This document shows, one piece after another, positions 23,797 to 32,678 of a stretch of DNA of 46,730 nt. The notes under the pieces are model-generated. The model was not told where the DNA came from and did not search any database. It was given only the letters and a program-made list of their open reading frames with translations. The first letter of the stretch is position 1. Each line of letters opens with the position of its first letter. Source of the stretch: Candidatus Beckwithbacteria bacterium (GTDB lineage Bacteria > Patescibacteriota > Microgenomatia > UBA1400 > UBA1449); the NCBI GenBank assembly GCA_012797845.1, contig JAAZOH010000015.1:1-46730 (forward strand), given 5' to 3'. The position numbers were made by a program, and so were the translations under genes.

Positions 23797-24570
23797 TTAC
23801 TTTATCTCTTTTATAATCCCTTCTAACAATTTCCTCATTTTTTCACTTTGAGCTTGAGCATTAGCTAAAACTTCCTGATGATTATGTTTAACAAAAGCCA
23901 AATTGGTCACACATGACAAACCCAATACTTTAATTCCTAAATGATTAGCCATAATAGTTTCTGGTACAGTACTCATACCCGCTGCATCTGCCCCTAGCTT
24001 TTCTAAGGCAATCTTATCTGCAAAGCTTTCAAAATTTGGTCCTTTGTAATAGGTGTAAACACCTCGATGATAAGCAATATTAAATTTTTGGCAAACATTA
24101 CAAGCAATATCTTGTAAATTTTTATCAAAAGCTTGAGACAGATCCTGAAAATTAGAACCAGTTAGAGGACTTTGGCAAAAAAGAGTCAGTATATCTTTTA
24201 AAACTATAATGTCGCCAACTTGATAATTTTTATTTAGTCCCCCAACAGCTGAAGTTAAAACAACCATTTTAATCCCTAATTTGGCCAAGGCTTGCAATGG
24301 CCGAGTTACTTCTTCGCTACTATAACCTTCATAGGTATGAAAACGGCCAGCCATAATCCAAACCGACCTATTATTAAGTTTGCCTAAAAGTAAAGCGCCT
24401 TTGTGACCTAGCACTCCAGCTCCTTCACCAAAAACTCGAGCAAAATCAAACTGCTTCTCAACTTTCATTCCTTCAACCACACTATTCCACCCAGAACCTA
24501 AAACCATTAAAACATGAGCTTTGTCCTGATAAGCTTGCAATTTAGCAATGATTTCATCAACTTGAAACAT
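23797..24570 (-). CDS. Purine nucleoside phosphorylase (PNP/MTAP family)
   Basis: A 257-residue phosphorylase that splits purine nucleosides into base and ribose 1-phosphate. Visible motifs are GSG (25-27), GRFHTYEGYS (75-84, phosphate/ribose contacts), TSAVGGLN, GPNFES (177-182), GMSTVPE (198-204) and T-N223. Asn223 is at the position that selects 6-oxopurines in trimeric PNPs. ATG 24570 is chosen: GGGAG from the guaA end precedes it by nine bases, and an upstream GTG would overlap guaA. It is the last gene of a three-gene salvage operon with guaA and a phosphoribosyltransferase. Confidence 0.92.
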   Translation of the reverse strand: MFQVDEIIAKLQAYQDKAHVLMVLGSGWNSVVEGMKVEKQFDFARVFGEGAGVLGHKGALLLGKLNNRSVWIMAGRFHTYEGYSSEEVTRPLQALAKLGIKMVVLTSAVGGLNKNYQVGDIIVLKDILTLFCQSPLTGSNFQDLSQAFDKNLQDIACNVCQKFNIAYHRGVYTYYKGPNFESFADKIALEKLGADAAGMSTVPETIMANHLGIKVLGLSCVTNLAFVKHNHQEVLANAQAQSEKMRKLLEGIIKEIK

Positions 24571-24575
24571 AAAAA

Positions 24576-26108
24576 TTACTCCCACTCCATAGTAGCTGGA
24601 GGTTTAGTGGTAATATCATATACAACTCGAGACACATCGGGCACTTCATTTACTATTCTAGAAGAAATTTTTTGCAACAGTTCATATGGTAAATGAGCCC
24701 AACCAGCTGTCATAATATCATTACTATCATAAACTCTTAATCCAACTATTTCTCCATAAACTCTACCATCACCCTTAACTGCTGTACTCATCGTTCCAGT
24801 CATAATAGGAAAAGATTGAAAAATCTTGTTATACCAACCACTTGATTTTATAATTTCTAAAACAATTTTGTCAGCTTGTTGTTGCTTAGCTAATCTTTCC
24901 TCCGTCACCTCTCCCAAAATCCTAATCGCTTGGCCTGGGCCTGGAAAAGGCTGTTTCATCAAAATATCTTCTGGTAAACCTAGCTGTCTACCTAATTCTC
25001 TAACTTCATCTTTGTAAAAATTGCGTAAAGGTTCAAGTAAGTCCAAATTCATTTTTTTTGGCAAACCACCAACATTATGATGGCTTTTTATTTTACTGGC
25101 ATTTTTACTACCCTTACTTTCAATAACATCAGAGTAAATCGTTCCTTGAACCAAAAATTTTGTATTTTTTATTTTTTTAGCTTCTTGTTGAAATAAATCT
25201 ATATACAAATTACCAATAATGATTCTCTTTTTCTCTGGATCAGTTACTTTTTTTAATTTACTTAAAAATTCTTTTTTTGAATCTAATATAACTGGCTTTA
25301 TTTTCAATAATTTTTCAAAAATATATTTGACTTCCTCAGTAGTTCCTTCACGCATCAAACCATTATCACAATAAATAGGAATAAATTTTTTGCCCATTGC
25401 TTTAGCCACAATCGTGCTAGCAACCGTCGAATCAACTCCTCCAGAGACCGCAGCAATTGCTTTGGCATTTTCTCCTTTTTGATCAACTATATCTTTTACT
25501 TGCTTGATAATGTCATTAACATTGATTTTTCTTTTAGAAACTTTTAAACCACAGATAATTTCTACAAAATTTTGTAAAATTCTTTTACCTTCTTGGGTAT
25601 GTTCTACTTCTGGATGAAATTGGACTCCAAAAATTTTTCTTTCAAAATCACCTACCCCAGCTGCCTTTACTGTCGGAGTAGATACATGATAATCAAAACC
25701 AACAGGCAATTTAACCACTTCATCACCATGAGACATCCAAACTTTAAGTTCTCTGGCTTTTATATTTTCAAATAAAGGACTTCTATGATTTATTTTAACT
25801 TCAGTCGGACCATATTCTTTATGACCTTGAATTACTTTACCTTTAAGTAATCTTGCAGTTTGTTGCCAACCATAGCATATTCCTAAAATTGGAATTTTAA
25901 ATGTAAATATTATGGGATCGATACTAGGAGAACCTTTTTCATAAACACTTGCTGGACCACCAGACAAGATAATACCTGCAGGTTTATATTTAGAAATTCC
26001 AGCTAAAGCATTATCCGAATCAACTATCCTAACTTCTACCCCTAAATCCCTAATCCTCCTACCAATTAAATGAGTTGTTTGTGAACCAAAATCAACAATT
26101 AAAATCAT
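24576..26108 (-). CDS. guaA: GMP synthase (glutamine-hydrolysing)
   Basis: A 510-residue enzyme converting XMP to GMP. The class I glutamine amidotransferase domain has nucleophile Cys78 (GICYGWQ) and the His-Glu pair in FHPEVEHT. The ATP-pyrophosphatase domain has SGGVDS, and the C-terminal dimerisation domain ends TTKPPATMEWE, the standard GuaA end. It overlaps the phosphoribosyltransferase gene by 4 bp upstream and lies 5 bp before the phosphorylase. This order suggests salvage of xanthine or guanine followed by amination of XMP. Confidence 0.97.
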   Translation of the reverse strand: MILIVDFGSQTTHLIGRRIRDLGVEVRIVDSDNALAGISKYKPAGIILSGGPASVYEKGSPSIDPIIFTFKIPILGICYGWQQTARLLKGKVIQGHKEYGPTEVKINHRSPLFENIKARELKVWMSHGDEVVKLPVGFDYHVSTPTVKAAGVGDFERKIFGVQFHPEVEHTQEGKRILQNFVEIICGLKVSKRKINVNDIIKQVKDIVDQKGENAKAIAAVSGGVDSTVASTIVAKAMGKKFIPIYCDNGLMREGTTEEVKYIFEKLLKIKPVILDSKKEFLSKLKKVTDPEKKRIIIGNLYIDLFQQEAKKIKNTKFLVQGTIYSDVIESKGSKNASKIKSHHNVGGLPKKMNLDLLEPLRNFYKDEVRELGRQLGLPEDILMKQPFPGPGQAIRILGEVTEERLAKQQQADKIVLEIIKSSGWYNKIFQSFPIMTGTMSTAVKGDGRVYGEIVGLRVYDSNDIMTAGWAHLPYELLQKISSRIVNEVPDVSRVVYDITTKPPATMEWE

Positions 26109-26710
26109 ATTTTTAGATAGTAATTAATAATTTCATCTTTGAAATTAAATTTCTTAAACCTTTTAATAATTTCTTGTTTGTTAAGTCCCTGTTTTGCCCA
26201 TTTTAGCCCAAGTTGTTCAATCGTTTCCCGAGCTTCGAAAGGGAAAACAATCCATGAATTCACTTCTTGAGCATAATAATCTGGAGTCAAACTACAATGG
26301 TTACGATAAAACAAACTGGCCGTATACACTTTTTTGACAGCAAAATCCCGTAAGTGGTCTTTAGTAAAAACTAAAGACTTGCCGGTATCGGCAATATCAT
26401 CAAACAATAAAACTGTCTCGTTACGAATTACAGGAGGAATATCTTGATAAATATCTGGTTTATCCATCATCTTACCAATCCCTGAATAAAACTTAATACC
26501 AATACTAGCAACATAATCAATTCCTAAAAAATCAATTAGACTACAGGTTTGTGGCCAACCACCTTTAGCTAACGTCACAATACGATCAATTCTGAGCTTA
26601 TCTTTCAAAATTTTTTGAGCAAGTATAAAGCTCAAATCTTCAAGTTGGCTCCAGCTCGGAGCAATATAGGTAATTGATTCATTGGAAAATTGAATGGGTG
26701 TAAGTTTCAT
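26105..26710 (-). CDS. Purine phosphoribosyltransferase (xanthine/guanine type)
   Basis: A 201-residue type I phosphoribosyltransferase. The PRPP-binding loop is LLFDDIADTGKS (DD at 104-105), and the pyrophosphate loop region is TLAKGGWPQ. The family transfers a purine base to PRPP to make IMP, XMP or GMP. A base specificity of xanthine or guanine is suggested by its 4-bp overlap with guaA; the sequence alone does not settle it. A C-terminal helical extension (about 150-201) follows the core. Confidence 0.85.
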   Translation of the reverse strand: MKLTPIQFSNESITYIAPSWSQLEDLSFILAQKILKDKLRIDRIVTLAKGGWPQTCSLIDFLGIDYVASIGIKFYSGIGKMMDKPDIYQDIPPVIRNETVLLFDDIADTGKSLVFTKDHLRDFAVKKVYTASLFYRNHCSLTPDYYAQEVNSWIVFPFEARETIEQLGLKWAKQGLNKQEIIKRFKKFNFKDEIINYYLKI

Positions 26711-26755
26711 GGTTTAAATTATAAACTAAAAACTTTTCCAATATTATGTTTTCAG

Positions 26756-27367
26756 TTAAAAATTAGGCAACTTATTAATAATTTTTTTAATCAAATTATG
26801 TATGTCTGTTTTTTCGTAGATATTGATAGTAATAACTTTTACATTAGAATTTTTAACTACAAAATCCAGACTGGATTGCAAACTGGTTAAATAATCTTTA
26901 CTATGATTTTTTATTTCAAATTCTCTTCCTCTTTTTTTGATTCGTTTGAGAAGAAAATTAACCGGTGCTTTTAAATAAATGAGGATTCCTTGGTTGCTAA
27001 TATTTTTAGTTAAAAATGTATAAATTTCCTGATATAAACTCCACTCTTCATCTGTAAAATAACCGCTTTTAATTCTGCTGTGAGCATACACATAGCTCAT
27101 AACAATTCCGCTATCAATAATTATATTTTGATCATTGAGTTCAGAATTTAGTTTAGATAATAACTTAGCACGTTCTTTTAGAAACCATAAATCACTAGTA
27201 AACGACCAACGCTTACGATCCTGTAAAGCTAATGGGAAAAATGGATTAGTTTTATAAAATTCATCAGCTGGGATAAGTTTGGCATGAAGCTTTTTTGCCA
27301 AAAGTTCGCACACAGTACTCTTGCCAGAACCTACATTACCTATCACTGTTATTGGTTTATAAGTCAT
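26756..27367 (-). CDS. Deoxynucleoside kinase family protein
   Basis: A 203-residue P-loop kinase. Walker A is GNVGSGKST (10-18), ADEF at 34-37 is at the position of the nucleoside-contacting acid, and the LID is KRIKKRGREFE. The helix DRKRWSFTSDLWFLKER and the IDSGIVMSYVYAHSR segment match the dCK/dGK/TK2 family layout. The usual E-R-S before the base-stacking helix is D-S-G here, so specificity is uncertain. It fits a salvage lifestyle, phosphorylating imported deoxynucleosides. Confidence 0.82.
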   Translation of the reverse strand: MTYKPITVIGNVGSGKSTVCELLAKKLHAKLIPADEFYKTNPFFPLALQDRKRWSFTSDLWFLKERAKLLSKLNSELNDQNIIIDSGIVMSYVYAHSRIKSGYFTDEEWSLYQEIYTFLTKNISNQGILIYLKAPVNFLLKRIKKRGREFEIKNHSKDYLTSLQSSLDFVVKNSNVKVITINIYEKTDIHNLIKKIINKLPNF

Positions 27368-27428
27368 TTATTTTAAATATAAACTATAAATATCCTACTA
27401 AAATAAAAATTCAATCCAAGGTTGTTTT

Positions 27429-28190
27429 CTATGAAAAAAGTCCCATTTCTTCCAAAAGCGGAGGAGCAAAGCCATTAATATATGCAAAAACTGTATTCAA
27501 ACCATCTTCAGACAATGAAATATGTGATTTTCGTTGCCATTTTGGCTCACTAGCTCTATTTTGCTCAAATCCTGTAGCACAACTCATAGAGACCTCGAAT
27601 CCATCTTCATAAAATTCAATTCTTGTTGGTTCATGCATAATGGGAAGTGAACCTGGAATATTGTGTAGTTTTTTATCAAAATACTCTTCCACATAAACTT
27701 GCGCCCTACCTTCTGATATTTCTGCAATATTCATTTTTGTTTCAACTATACCAATTTTCCAATTTACACCATCCCAATATACTAAAACTCCTTTTTGGAT
27801 AATTTCTTTTCCTGACTGAGCCATTATTTGTTTTACTGCTTCTTCTTTGTTTGCAGGTTTTTCCAATACTGTTACAGTTCCATTATTTCTAATTACTTTT
27901 AAAGTATCTGAGGTTATAACATGACTATCCGGAAACTCATGATGAGCAGCTACTGCCTTTTGCCAGGCTAAAACTTCAGGTATATAACCATATTCATAAA
28001 ATGGCCCATGTTCATATGCTGCTTGCCAATCTGCTTCACTAAAAGTATCAGGAAATAGAGTAGTTCTTACCACTCCTACTCCTAGCAAGCATAATAAGTC
28101 AGCTTTTTGATTATTACCTGCTATAAACAAAATACTATTATTTTCTTGCAATGGTTCGAAGATCTCCTTTGAAGAAGGGTTTTCTGTCAT
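27429..28190 (-). CDS. Maf-like nucleotide pyrophosphatase
   Basis: A 253-residue protein. The order of motifs follows the Maf/YhdE fold: FIAGNNQKADLLCLLGV at 23-39 (in place of the usual S-x-S-x-R start), AWQKAV and the ITSDTLKV strand with its conserved S-D-T, then EKPANKEEAVKQIMAQSGKE and a VLVYW strand. Maf proteins hydrolyse non-canonical or canonical NTPs to NMPs. The N-terminal active-site loop is unusual, and about 50 extra C-terminal residues are present, so a divergent activity is possible. Upstream is a DUF523 gene with a 9-bp gap. Confidence 0.7.
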   Translation of the reverse strand: MTENPSSKEIFEPLQENNSILFIAGNNQKADLLCLLGVGVVRTTLFPDTFSEADWQAAYEHGPFYEYGYIPEVLAWQKAVAAHHEFPDSHVITSDTLKVIRNNGTVTVLEKPANKEEAVKQIMAQSGKEIIQKGVLVYWDGVNWKIGIVETKMNIAEISEGRAQVYVEEYFDKKLHNIPGSLPIMHEPTRIEFYEDGFEVSMSCATGFEQNRASEPKWQRKSHISLSEDGLNTVFAYINGFAPPLLEEMGLFS

Positions 28191-28199
28191 GTTTAAACG

Positions 28200-28637
28200 T
28201 TAAATTCTAACTACTTTGATTCCATTCTGTTTTAATAAAGCGGCAAATACTCCATCGCCATTTTTAAGACCCTTGCCATTATAAATCTCACCACTCCCAC
28301 ATGAAGGGCTTTTTTCGCGTAAATAAGCTACTGATACATTATTTTCTCTAGCTATTCTAAGAGCATTTTTTGCTCCCTTGATAAATTGTTGCGAGTAATC
28401 AATACCATCTTCCCCCATCACCTTGGCTTTTTTTTGCAAGACATCATACCCATCTCCACCTACAATTTGACAAGGACTTCTTGGAATAGGAAAACCACCC
28501 AATAATTCCGGACAAACAATAATTAGTTCTTTTTTTTCTAAAAGTTTAATTATTTTTTCATTTAGCTTATTACTACCATCATAACGACAATTTACTCCCA
28601 CTAAGCAAGCACTAACAAGAATATTTTTTCTTTTCAT
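28200..28637 (-). CDS. DUF523 family protein
   Basis: A 145-residue protein with the family's cysteine motifs: ACLVGVNCRYDG (C11, C17), CPELLGGFPIPRSPC and EKSPSCGSG. The spread of conserved Cys suggests a metal or iron-sulfur site. ATG 28637 is chosen because the longer frame overlaps the preceding PP-loop gene; with this start the gap is four bases. The two are probably co-transcribed. Biochemical function is not established. Confidence 0.88.
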   Translation of the reverse strand: MKRKNILVSACLVGVNCRYDGSNKLNEKIIKLLEKKELIIVCPELLGGFPIPRSPCQIVGGDGYDVLQKKAKVMGEDGIDYSQQFIKGAKNALRIARENNVSVAYLREKSPSCGSGEIYNGKGLKNGDGVFAALLKQNGIKVVRI

Positions 28638-28641
28638 AAGG

Positions 28642-29727
28642 TTATTGAGGGAAAACACCACTCATAAAATTTGAATCTTGTTTTAAAGACATTATTACCG
28701 CCGCATGATCCACGTCAGTTCTCTTAGGAATTTCTGTTGATAATGATATTTCTCCCGGATACATCTTTTTTAATTTACCACGCACAAAACCAGCGTGGTT
28801 TTGATGATCCATAGATATTGGATTTGTTCGTGCTGCCGCACAAGGCATTTCTTGTTTATGATGATCTGTTGGCAAACCTAATGCGGCAAGTAATAATGTA
28901 GTATCCGGAGGTAAAGTAATGACATGATTTAATGGTGAACCAATTACAATACCAGGATAATTATCTCTAAACCAAGTTTGCATTTCAGCTTGTTGAGCCT
29001 CTGATTGTTCTGGCCATTGCTGCATTGCTTGTAAATCTGTATAACCCAAAGCAACAGCTCCTGCACCTAATTGCTTTGCAGCTTGGGCCAAATGTGCTTC
29101 CATAGTAATTTTACAAGAAGAACACAATCCTGGATGGCCTAGTTTATCTCTATCTTCTAAAGAAGACCTAACTACGTGTTCACTATAAGGTCCAGAAAGA
29201 TCCATATAATAATGATCTGTGTTTAAATCGATGTTTGTTTGTATACCTAAGCTTCGAATTTGCTCTACTATTTTTTCTGCCTGTTCTCTTGGCGCTTGTA
29301 AATTACCTGCAAATCCAGTTAAAGCAGTGACTAAAATAATCCGTCTACTATTATCAAACTCTAAGCTATTCAAAAGAAGTGTTAAAGCAAAAATTGAACT
29401 TGAATCTCGTCCCCCAGAATATGGAATCAAAATCGGTCCTTCGCTTTCTCTATAGAATTCTCTTAAAGCATCAAAGGCCTGGTTAAAAAGTTCTTCAGAC
29501 CTCATTAGCAATGCTTTTGGATTATCAACTAGTTCTTCGGTTTGTAAAATTAATGACTCTGGTAAATTTTTTACTCTTAAACCATCAAGATAATCTTGTG
29601 AAGCCAGAAATTCTAATGCTAGAATCATTGATGTAGCTACATCAAATCCGCCAGTAACTATATCTACTTGTGGATCAGCAATAGTGATTTGATCTGAACC
29701 TTGGCTTACTAATTGCTCATTTCCCAT
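28642..29727 (-). CDS. PP-loop ATP-pyrophosphatase superfamily protein
   Basis: A 361-residue protein. The PP-loop SGGRDSS is at 104-110 (preceded by IPY), and a C202-x-x-C205 pair follows in the middle. An N-terminal helical domain of about 95 residues precedes the nucleotide-binding domain. These enzymes adenylate a substrate for thiolation, amidation or ring closure (relatives: QueC, TilS, GuaA, NadE). The CxxC could bind zinc or take part in sulfur transfer. ATG 29727 is supported by AAGGA eight bases upstream. It heads a unit with DUF523 and Maf-like genes and follows a cluster of hairpins. Confidence 0.75.
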   Translation of the reverse strand: MGNEQLVSQGSDQITIADPQVDIVTGGFDVATSMILALEFLASQDYLDGLRVKNLPESLILQTEELVDNPKALLMRSEELFNQAFDALREFYRESEGPILIPYSGGRDSSSIFALTLLLNSLEFDNSRRIILVTALTGFAGNLQAPREQAEKIVEQIRSLGIQTNIDLNTDHYYMDLSGPYSEHVVRSSLEDRDKLGHPGLCSSCKITMEAHLAQAAKQLGAGAVALGYTDLQAMQQWPEQSEAQQAEMQTWFRDNYPGIVIGSPLNHVITLPPDTTLLLAALGLPTDHHKQEMPCAAARTNPISMDHQNHAGFVRGKLKKMYPGEISLSTEIPKRTDVDHAAVIMSLKQDSNFMSGVFPQ

Positions 29728-29743
29728 AAATATTTCCTTATAC

Positions 29744-29771
29744 ACAAAACTCGGCACTTTAAAGCCGAGTT
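29744..29771. terminator. Terminator hairpin just upstream of the PP-loop gene
   Basis: AACTCGGC (29748-29755) and GCCGAGTT (29764-29771) pair perfectly over 8 bp. On the minus strand TTTTGTG follows, on the plus strand CTATTATTTTTT. It ends about 17 bases before the PP-loop start codon. Confidence 0.65.
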
Positions 29772-29853
29772 CTATTATTTTTTATGTTTGCCAAAGCAAG
29801 TTGTTGATGACTACCAAGTAGCCAAATAGTTTTTAATGCTTTGGTTTTGACTA

Positions 29854-29882
29854 CAAAAAAACCCGCCAAAATCCTGCGGGTT
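29854..29882 (-). terminator. Strong minus-strand terminator
   Basis: AACCCGC (29860-29866) with GCGGGTT (29876-29882). On the minus strand the stem runs into seven T. It ends the guanylate-kinase-like transcript. Confidence 0.8.
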
Positions 29883-29883
29883 A

Positions 29884-29919
29884 CAAAAAAAGCTTGGTAA
29901 TAATCTTTAAAGTTACCAA
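29884..29919 (-). terminator. First of tandem minus-strand terminators
   Basis: TTGGTAA (29894-29900) with TTACCAA (29913-29919); on the minus strand GC and seven T follow. It lies 66 bp after the guanylate-kinase-like gene and directly before the second terminator. Confidence 0.65.
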
Positions 29920-29984
29920 CCATAAGTAATTGTTACACACCTAATATGCTTTGTCAAGCGTTAATTTAAAATACCTTTAAAAGC

Positions 29985-30758
29985 CTAGATTATTAATTCA
30001 CCTTGCCAAAGATTAGCAATATGAGTAATAGCCTGCACTGTTTCGTTTAAATATCCATATTTATTGATTACTGCATAACTAGTTGTAGGCATTCTAGAGA
30101 TATCAGAGCTAAACTCTGCAAGCCTCCTAGCAATCATTTCATTTGCTCCAGCATTAAAACCTTCTCTATTTCTTAGGCAAGAAATTAAACTGTTTTTACT
30201 TTCTGGAAGGATAAAAAATTCTAATAAAAGATAATTAGAAAAAAGATTTTCTCTATTTTGCCATTTAGTCATTAAAGTTTCTGCTCCTTTAGGATCAACT
30301 CTTATAATAGGAATTCCATGAGCTTTTCTGAAATTCCGCCAAGGTAACCCATAATAATTCCCCCCATATGAAACATATTCGATCAATTTACCTTCTTCAA
30401 CCATTGCAATAAATTCAGTTGGACCAGGGATATAAAAATAAGGTCTTACTTTTCCTAATCCTTTTTCTTCATCTCTTGGTTTTCTAGAAGTAGCAGTTTT
30501 AACTCTGGAAAAAGGAGGGTTTGTATCTAGAGACAAAAGTTTATTAACAACCGCATCTTTACCAACGCCAGATGGTCCTGTGATAATCAATGCTAAATTT
30601 TGAGCAGTTCTTGCTCTGTCTTCAAGTTGACTATTACGTTCTAAATTAGCATACAAAATATTATTTTGTCCTACCTGTACAAATCTATATCTTGAAAGTA
30701 TTTCAATAGCATTACTAAAATCTGGTTCTCTATCCCTGATTTCTTTCGAAGTAGACAT
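29985..30758 (-). CDS. Guanylate-kinase-like P-loop kinase
   Basis: A 257-residue protein, about 50 residues longer than usual guanylate kinases because of an N-terminal helical extension (1-55). The P-loop is GPSGVGKD (61-68): the usual Ser/Thr after Lys is Asp, as also in PhnN (ribose 1,5-bisphosphokinase) proteins. The following TSRKPRDEEKG and the segment LIEYVSYGGNYYGLP match the GMP-binding region of guanylate kinase better. GMP to GDP is the likeliest reaction, with PhnN-like activity as the alternative. A TATAAT at 30768-30773 (minus) lies about ten bases before the ATG, so the mRNA would be nearly leaderless. Confidence 0.75.
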   Translation of the reverse strand: MSTSKEIRDREPDFSNAIEILSRYRFVQVGQNNILYANLERNSQLEDRARTAQNLALIITGPSGVGKDAVVNKLLSLDTNPPFSRVKTATSRKPRDEEKGLGKVRPYFYIPGPTEFIAMVEEGKLIEYVSYGGNYYGLPWRNFRKAHGIPIIRVDPKGAETLMTKWQNRENLFSNYLLLEFFILPESKNSLISCLRNREGFNAGANEMIARRLAEFSSDISRMPTTSYAVINKYGYLNETVQAITHIANLWQGELII

Positions 30759-30767
30759 AGCCTCGAT

Positions 30768-30773
30768 ATTATA
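30768..30773 (-). promoter_or_regulatory. Candidate -10 box of the guanylate-kinase-like gene
   Basis: Minus-strand TATAAT immediately upstream of the start codon; the -35 (TTTAAG) is weak. Confidence 0.35.
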
Positions 30774-30874
30774 ACTAAAAAATAATTTCCTTAAATAAGA
30801 GATTTAAATTGCAAATAAAAATTAGGAGTTAAATAATTTTTATTTTTACCAATGTTTTTTAGATAGTTATAACC

Positions 30875-30973
30875 ATGACTTTAAGTCAGGTTCTGGAAAT
30901 AGTAACTGATCGCGATTTTGAAGCTTCTGGAAAACTTAAAGAATATCTAGATACAGAAAGCAGCTCTAGATAA
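30875..30973 (+). CDS. Possible 32-residue peptide gene
   Basis: An ATG-initiated frame encoding MTLSQVLEIVTDRDFEASG and a short acidic helix-forming end. It lies alone on the plus strand between the minus-strand guanylate-kinase-like and tmk genes and overlaps the tmk 3' end by 8 bp. No ribosome-binding site is visible. The composition is peptide-like, but at this length chance cannot be excluded. Confidence 0.2.
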   Translation: MTLSQVLEIVTDRDFEASGKLKEYLDTESSSR

Positions 30974-31604
30974 CTCTCCTTTTTTTCAATTCTTCTGTAA
31001 TTTGCGTATATACTCGTTCAATACTTTGCATTGAATCGATAATTACCCACTTGCCACTTTTATCATTTTTAGCAATTTCTAAATATGCTTGCCGGGCTTT
31101 TTCATGAAATTCTTTGGTTTCATTATCAAGTCTGTTCATCTCTCCTGATTGTGCCCTTCGAGCTAAGCCAATTTCCACAGGTACATCGAGTAAGAAAACA
31201 AGGTCGGGATAGGTTTTTTGAGTAGATAAATCATTTAGTTTTTCAATCATCTTGGCACCAAAACCTCGCACAATACCCTGATAAATAACCGAAGTATAAG
31301 GGCCACGATCACACAAAATTACTTTACCTTCGCTAAGAGCTGGGATGATAAGCTCAGCAAATATTTGCGCCCGTGCAGCTTGGAATAATAAGACCTCTGT
31401 TGCCATACTCATATTAGTGCTTTGTGTATCCAATACTACCTCTCTAATTTGCTCGGAAATTCTTGTTCCGCCAGGCTCACGAGTCGTAATAATACTTTTA
31501 CCTAATTTGCTCATGTACTCAGCTAGTTTAGTAACTTGAGTAGTTTTGCCACCACCCTCACCACCTTCAAATGAAATTAAATAGCCTTTTTTCTGTTTCA
31601 CCAT
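30966..31604 (-). CDS. tmk: Thymidylate kinase
   Basis: A 212-residue kinase making dTDP from dTMP. The P-loop is in FEGGEGGGKTT (12-22), TREPGGT is the dTMP-binding DR(E)P-type segment, ILCDRGPYTSVIYQG follows, and the LID segment is RRAQSGEMNR. Length is normal. It supplies the step after the thymidylate synthases encoded 5 kb to the right. Confidence 0.95.
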   Translation of the reverse strand: MVKQKKGYLISFEGGEGGGKTTQVTKLAEYMSKLGKSIITTREPGGTRISEQIREVVLDTQSTNMSMATEVLLFQAARAQIFAELIIPALSEGKVILCDRGPYTSVIYQGIVRGFGAKMIEKLNDLSTQKTYPDLVFLLDVPVEIGLARRAQSGEMNRLDNETKEFHEKARQAYLEIAKNDKSGKWVIIDSMQSIERVYTQITEELKKRRVI

Positions 31605-31654
31605 AATTTTGTGATCAATTTTATAACATCAAGATTTTATACTAAAAAAATTAT

Positions 31655-32659
31655 TTACTGAAGGTGTTTATCAAAAAACTCTACATCTTTTTCTACCACT
31701 TCTCCCCAACTTCCTACCATATTATGATCGGCTCCTACCCAAACAAAATAAGTCACATCTTTATCTAAACCTTTCAACTGATCCACTAGAGTATTTGACC
31801 AATACACTGGGACTTCTTCATCCTTATCACCCTGATGAATTTGTAATGGCGCTTGGATTTGATCAAAATACTGGGTAATGGAAAAGTCAGTAACATCATA
31901 ATCCTGTTCAAAGTAAGCTAGTTCTTGGCGTAAGTATTTGCCTTCATCATCAAACTCATCAGTGTAATAAAGTACCGAGTATGGAAATGGTTTGCTAACC
32001 GGTGCCCATAAGGTAGTTGGGTAGTTTTTACCAGAAATTTCTAAAACTGAAAGCGCAATTTGACCACCATTGCTGTGCGCCCAAATTCCAATTTTAGTAG
32101 GATCTGCCATACCAATAGAGCCTACTGAAGCAATTAAATTCAGCACGTCAACTGGATTATGAAAGCGGTTAAACCACACATCGTCTTTACCTTTATCTGA
32201 ACTGCCATAATCTAAAAAGTCAGGTGCTAACGTAATATAGCCATTTTGGGCAAAGATGGCAGCTGCTTTTTCTGTCCCAATTCCGGGCCGATACATTTCC
32301 TGATCAACATAACCTCTGATCATAATAATGACTGGCCGTTTTTTACTCTCAGGAGTTACTGGAAAATTAGCAATACCAGAAATGGTATAACTGTCTGATT
32401 GGTAGGTAAAAAGTTGAGAAATATAAGCGCTATTTTCAGTCACTGTTTCCCCAAGCTTAATTTGACTAGCCTGATATTTTCTTTTAGCTAAGTTAGTAAA
32501 TGTATATGTAAGTAGTGGTTTAGGAGTTGGTTGAGGGGTTGAATTTAATCCTCCTGGAGAAAGAAGAGATTTTTCGCTATTAGATTTAGAGAGAAAATAA
32601 ACTCCACAACAACTTATAACTAAAATAAAGATTGCACAGCCTATTACTAAAAGTTTCAT
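31655..32659 (-). CDS. Membrane-anchored alpha/beta hydrolase (prolyl-oligopeptidase/dienelactone type)
   Basis: A 334-residue protein. An N-terminal hydrophobic segment (3-24) with two Cys is a signal anchor or lipoprotein-like signal, followed by a Pro/Thr-rich linker. The hydrolase domain has nucleophile Ser196 in A-H-S-N-G-G, Asp278 in HQGDKD and His312 in GADHNM. It probably acts outside the cytoplasmic membrane as an esterase or peptidase; substrate unknown. Confidence 0.85.
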   Translation of the reverse strand: MKLLVIGCAIFILVISCCGVYFLSKSNSEKSLLSPGGLNSTPQPTPKPLLTYTFTNLAKRKYQASQIKLGETVTENSAYISQLFTYQSDSYTISGIANFPVTPESKKRPVIIMIRGYVDQEMYRPGIGTEKAAAIFAQNGYITLAPDFLDYGSSDKGKDDVWFNRFHNPVDVLNLIASVGSIGMADPTKIGIWAHSNGGQIALSVLEISGKNYPTTLWAPVSKPFPYSVLYYTDEFDDEGKYLRQELAYFEQDYDVTDFSITQYFDQIQAPLQIHQGDKDEEVPVYWSNTLVDQLKGLDKDVTYFVWVGADHNMVGSWGEVVEKDVEFFDKHLQ

Positions 32660-32678
32660 AGACCTATTATAAACCGAT

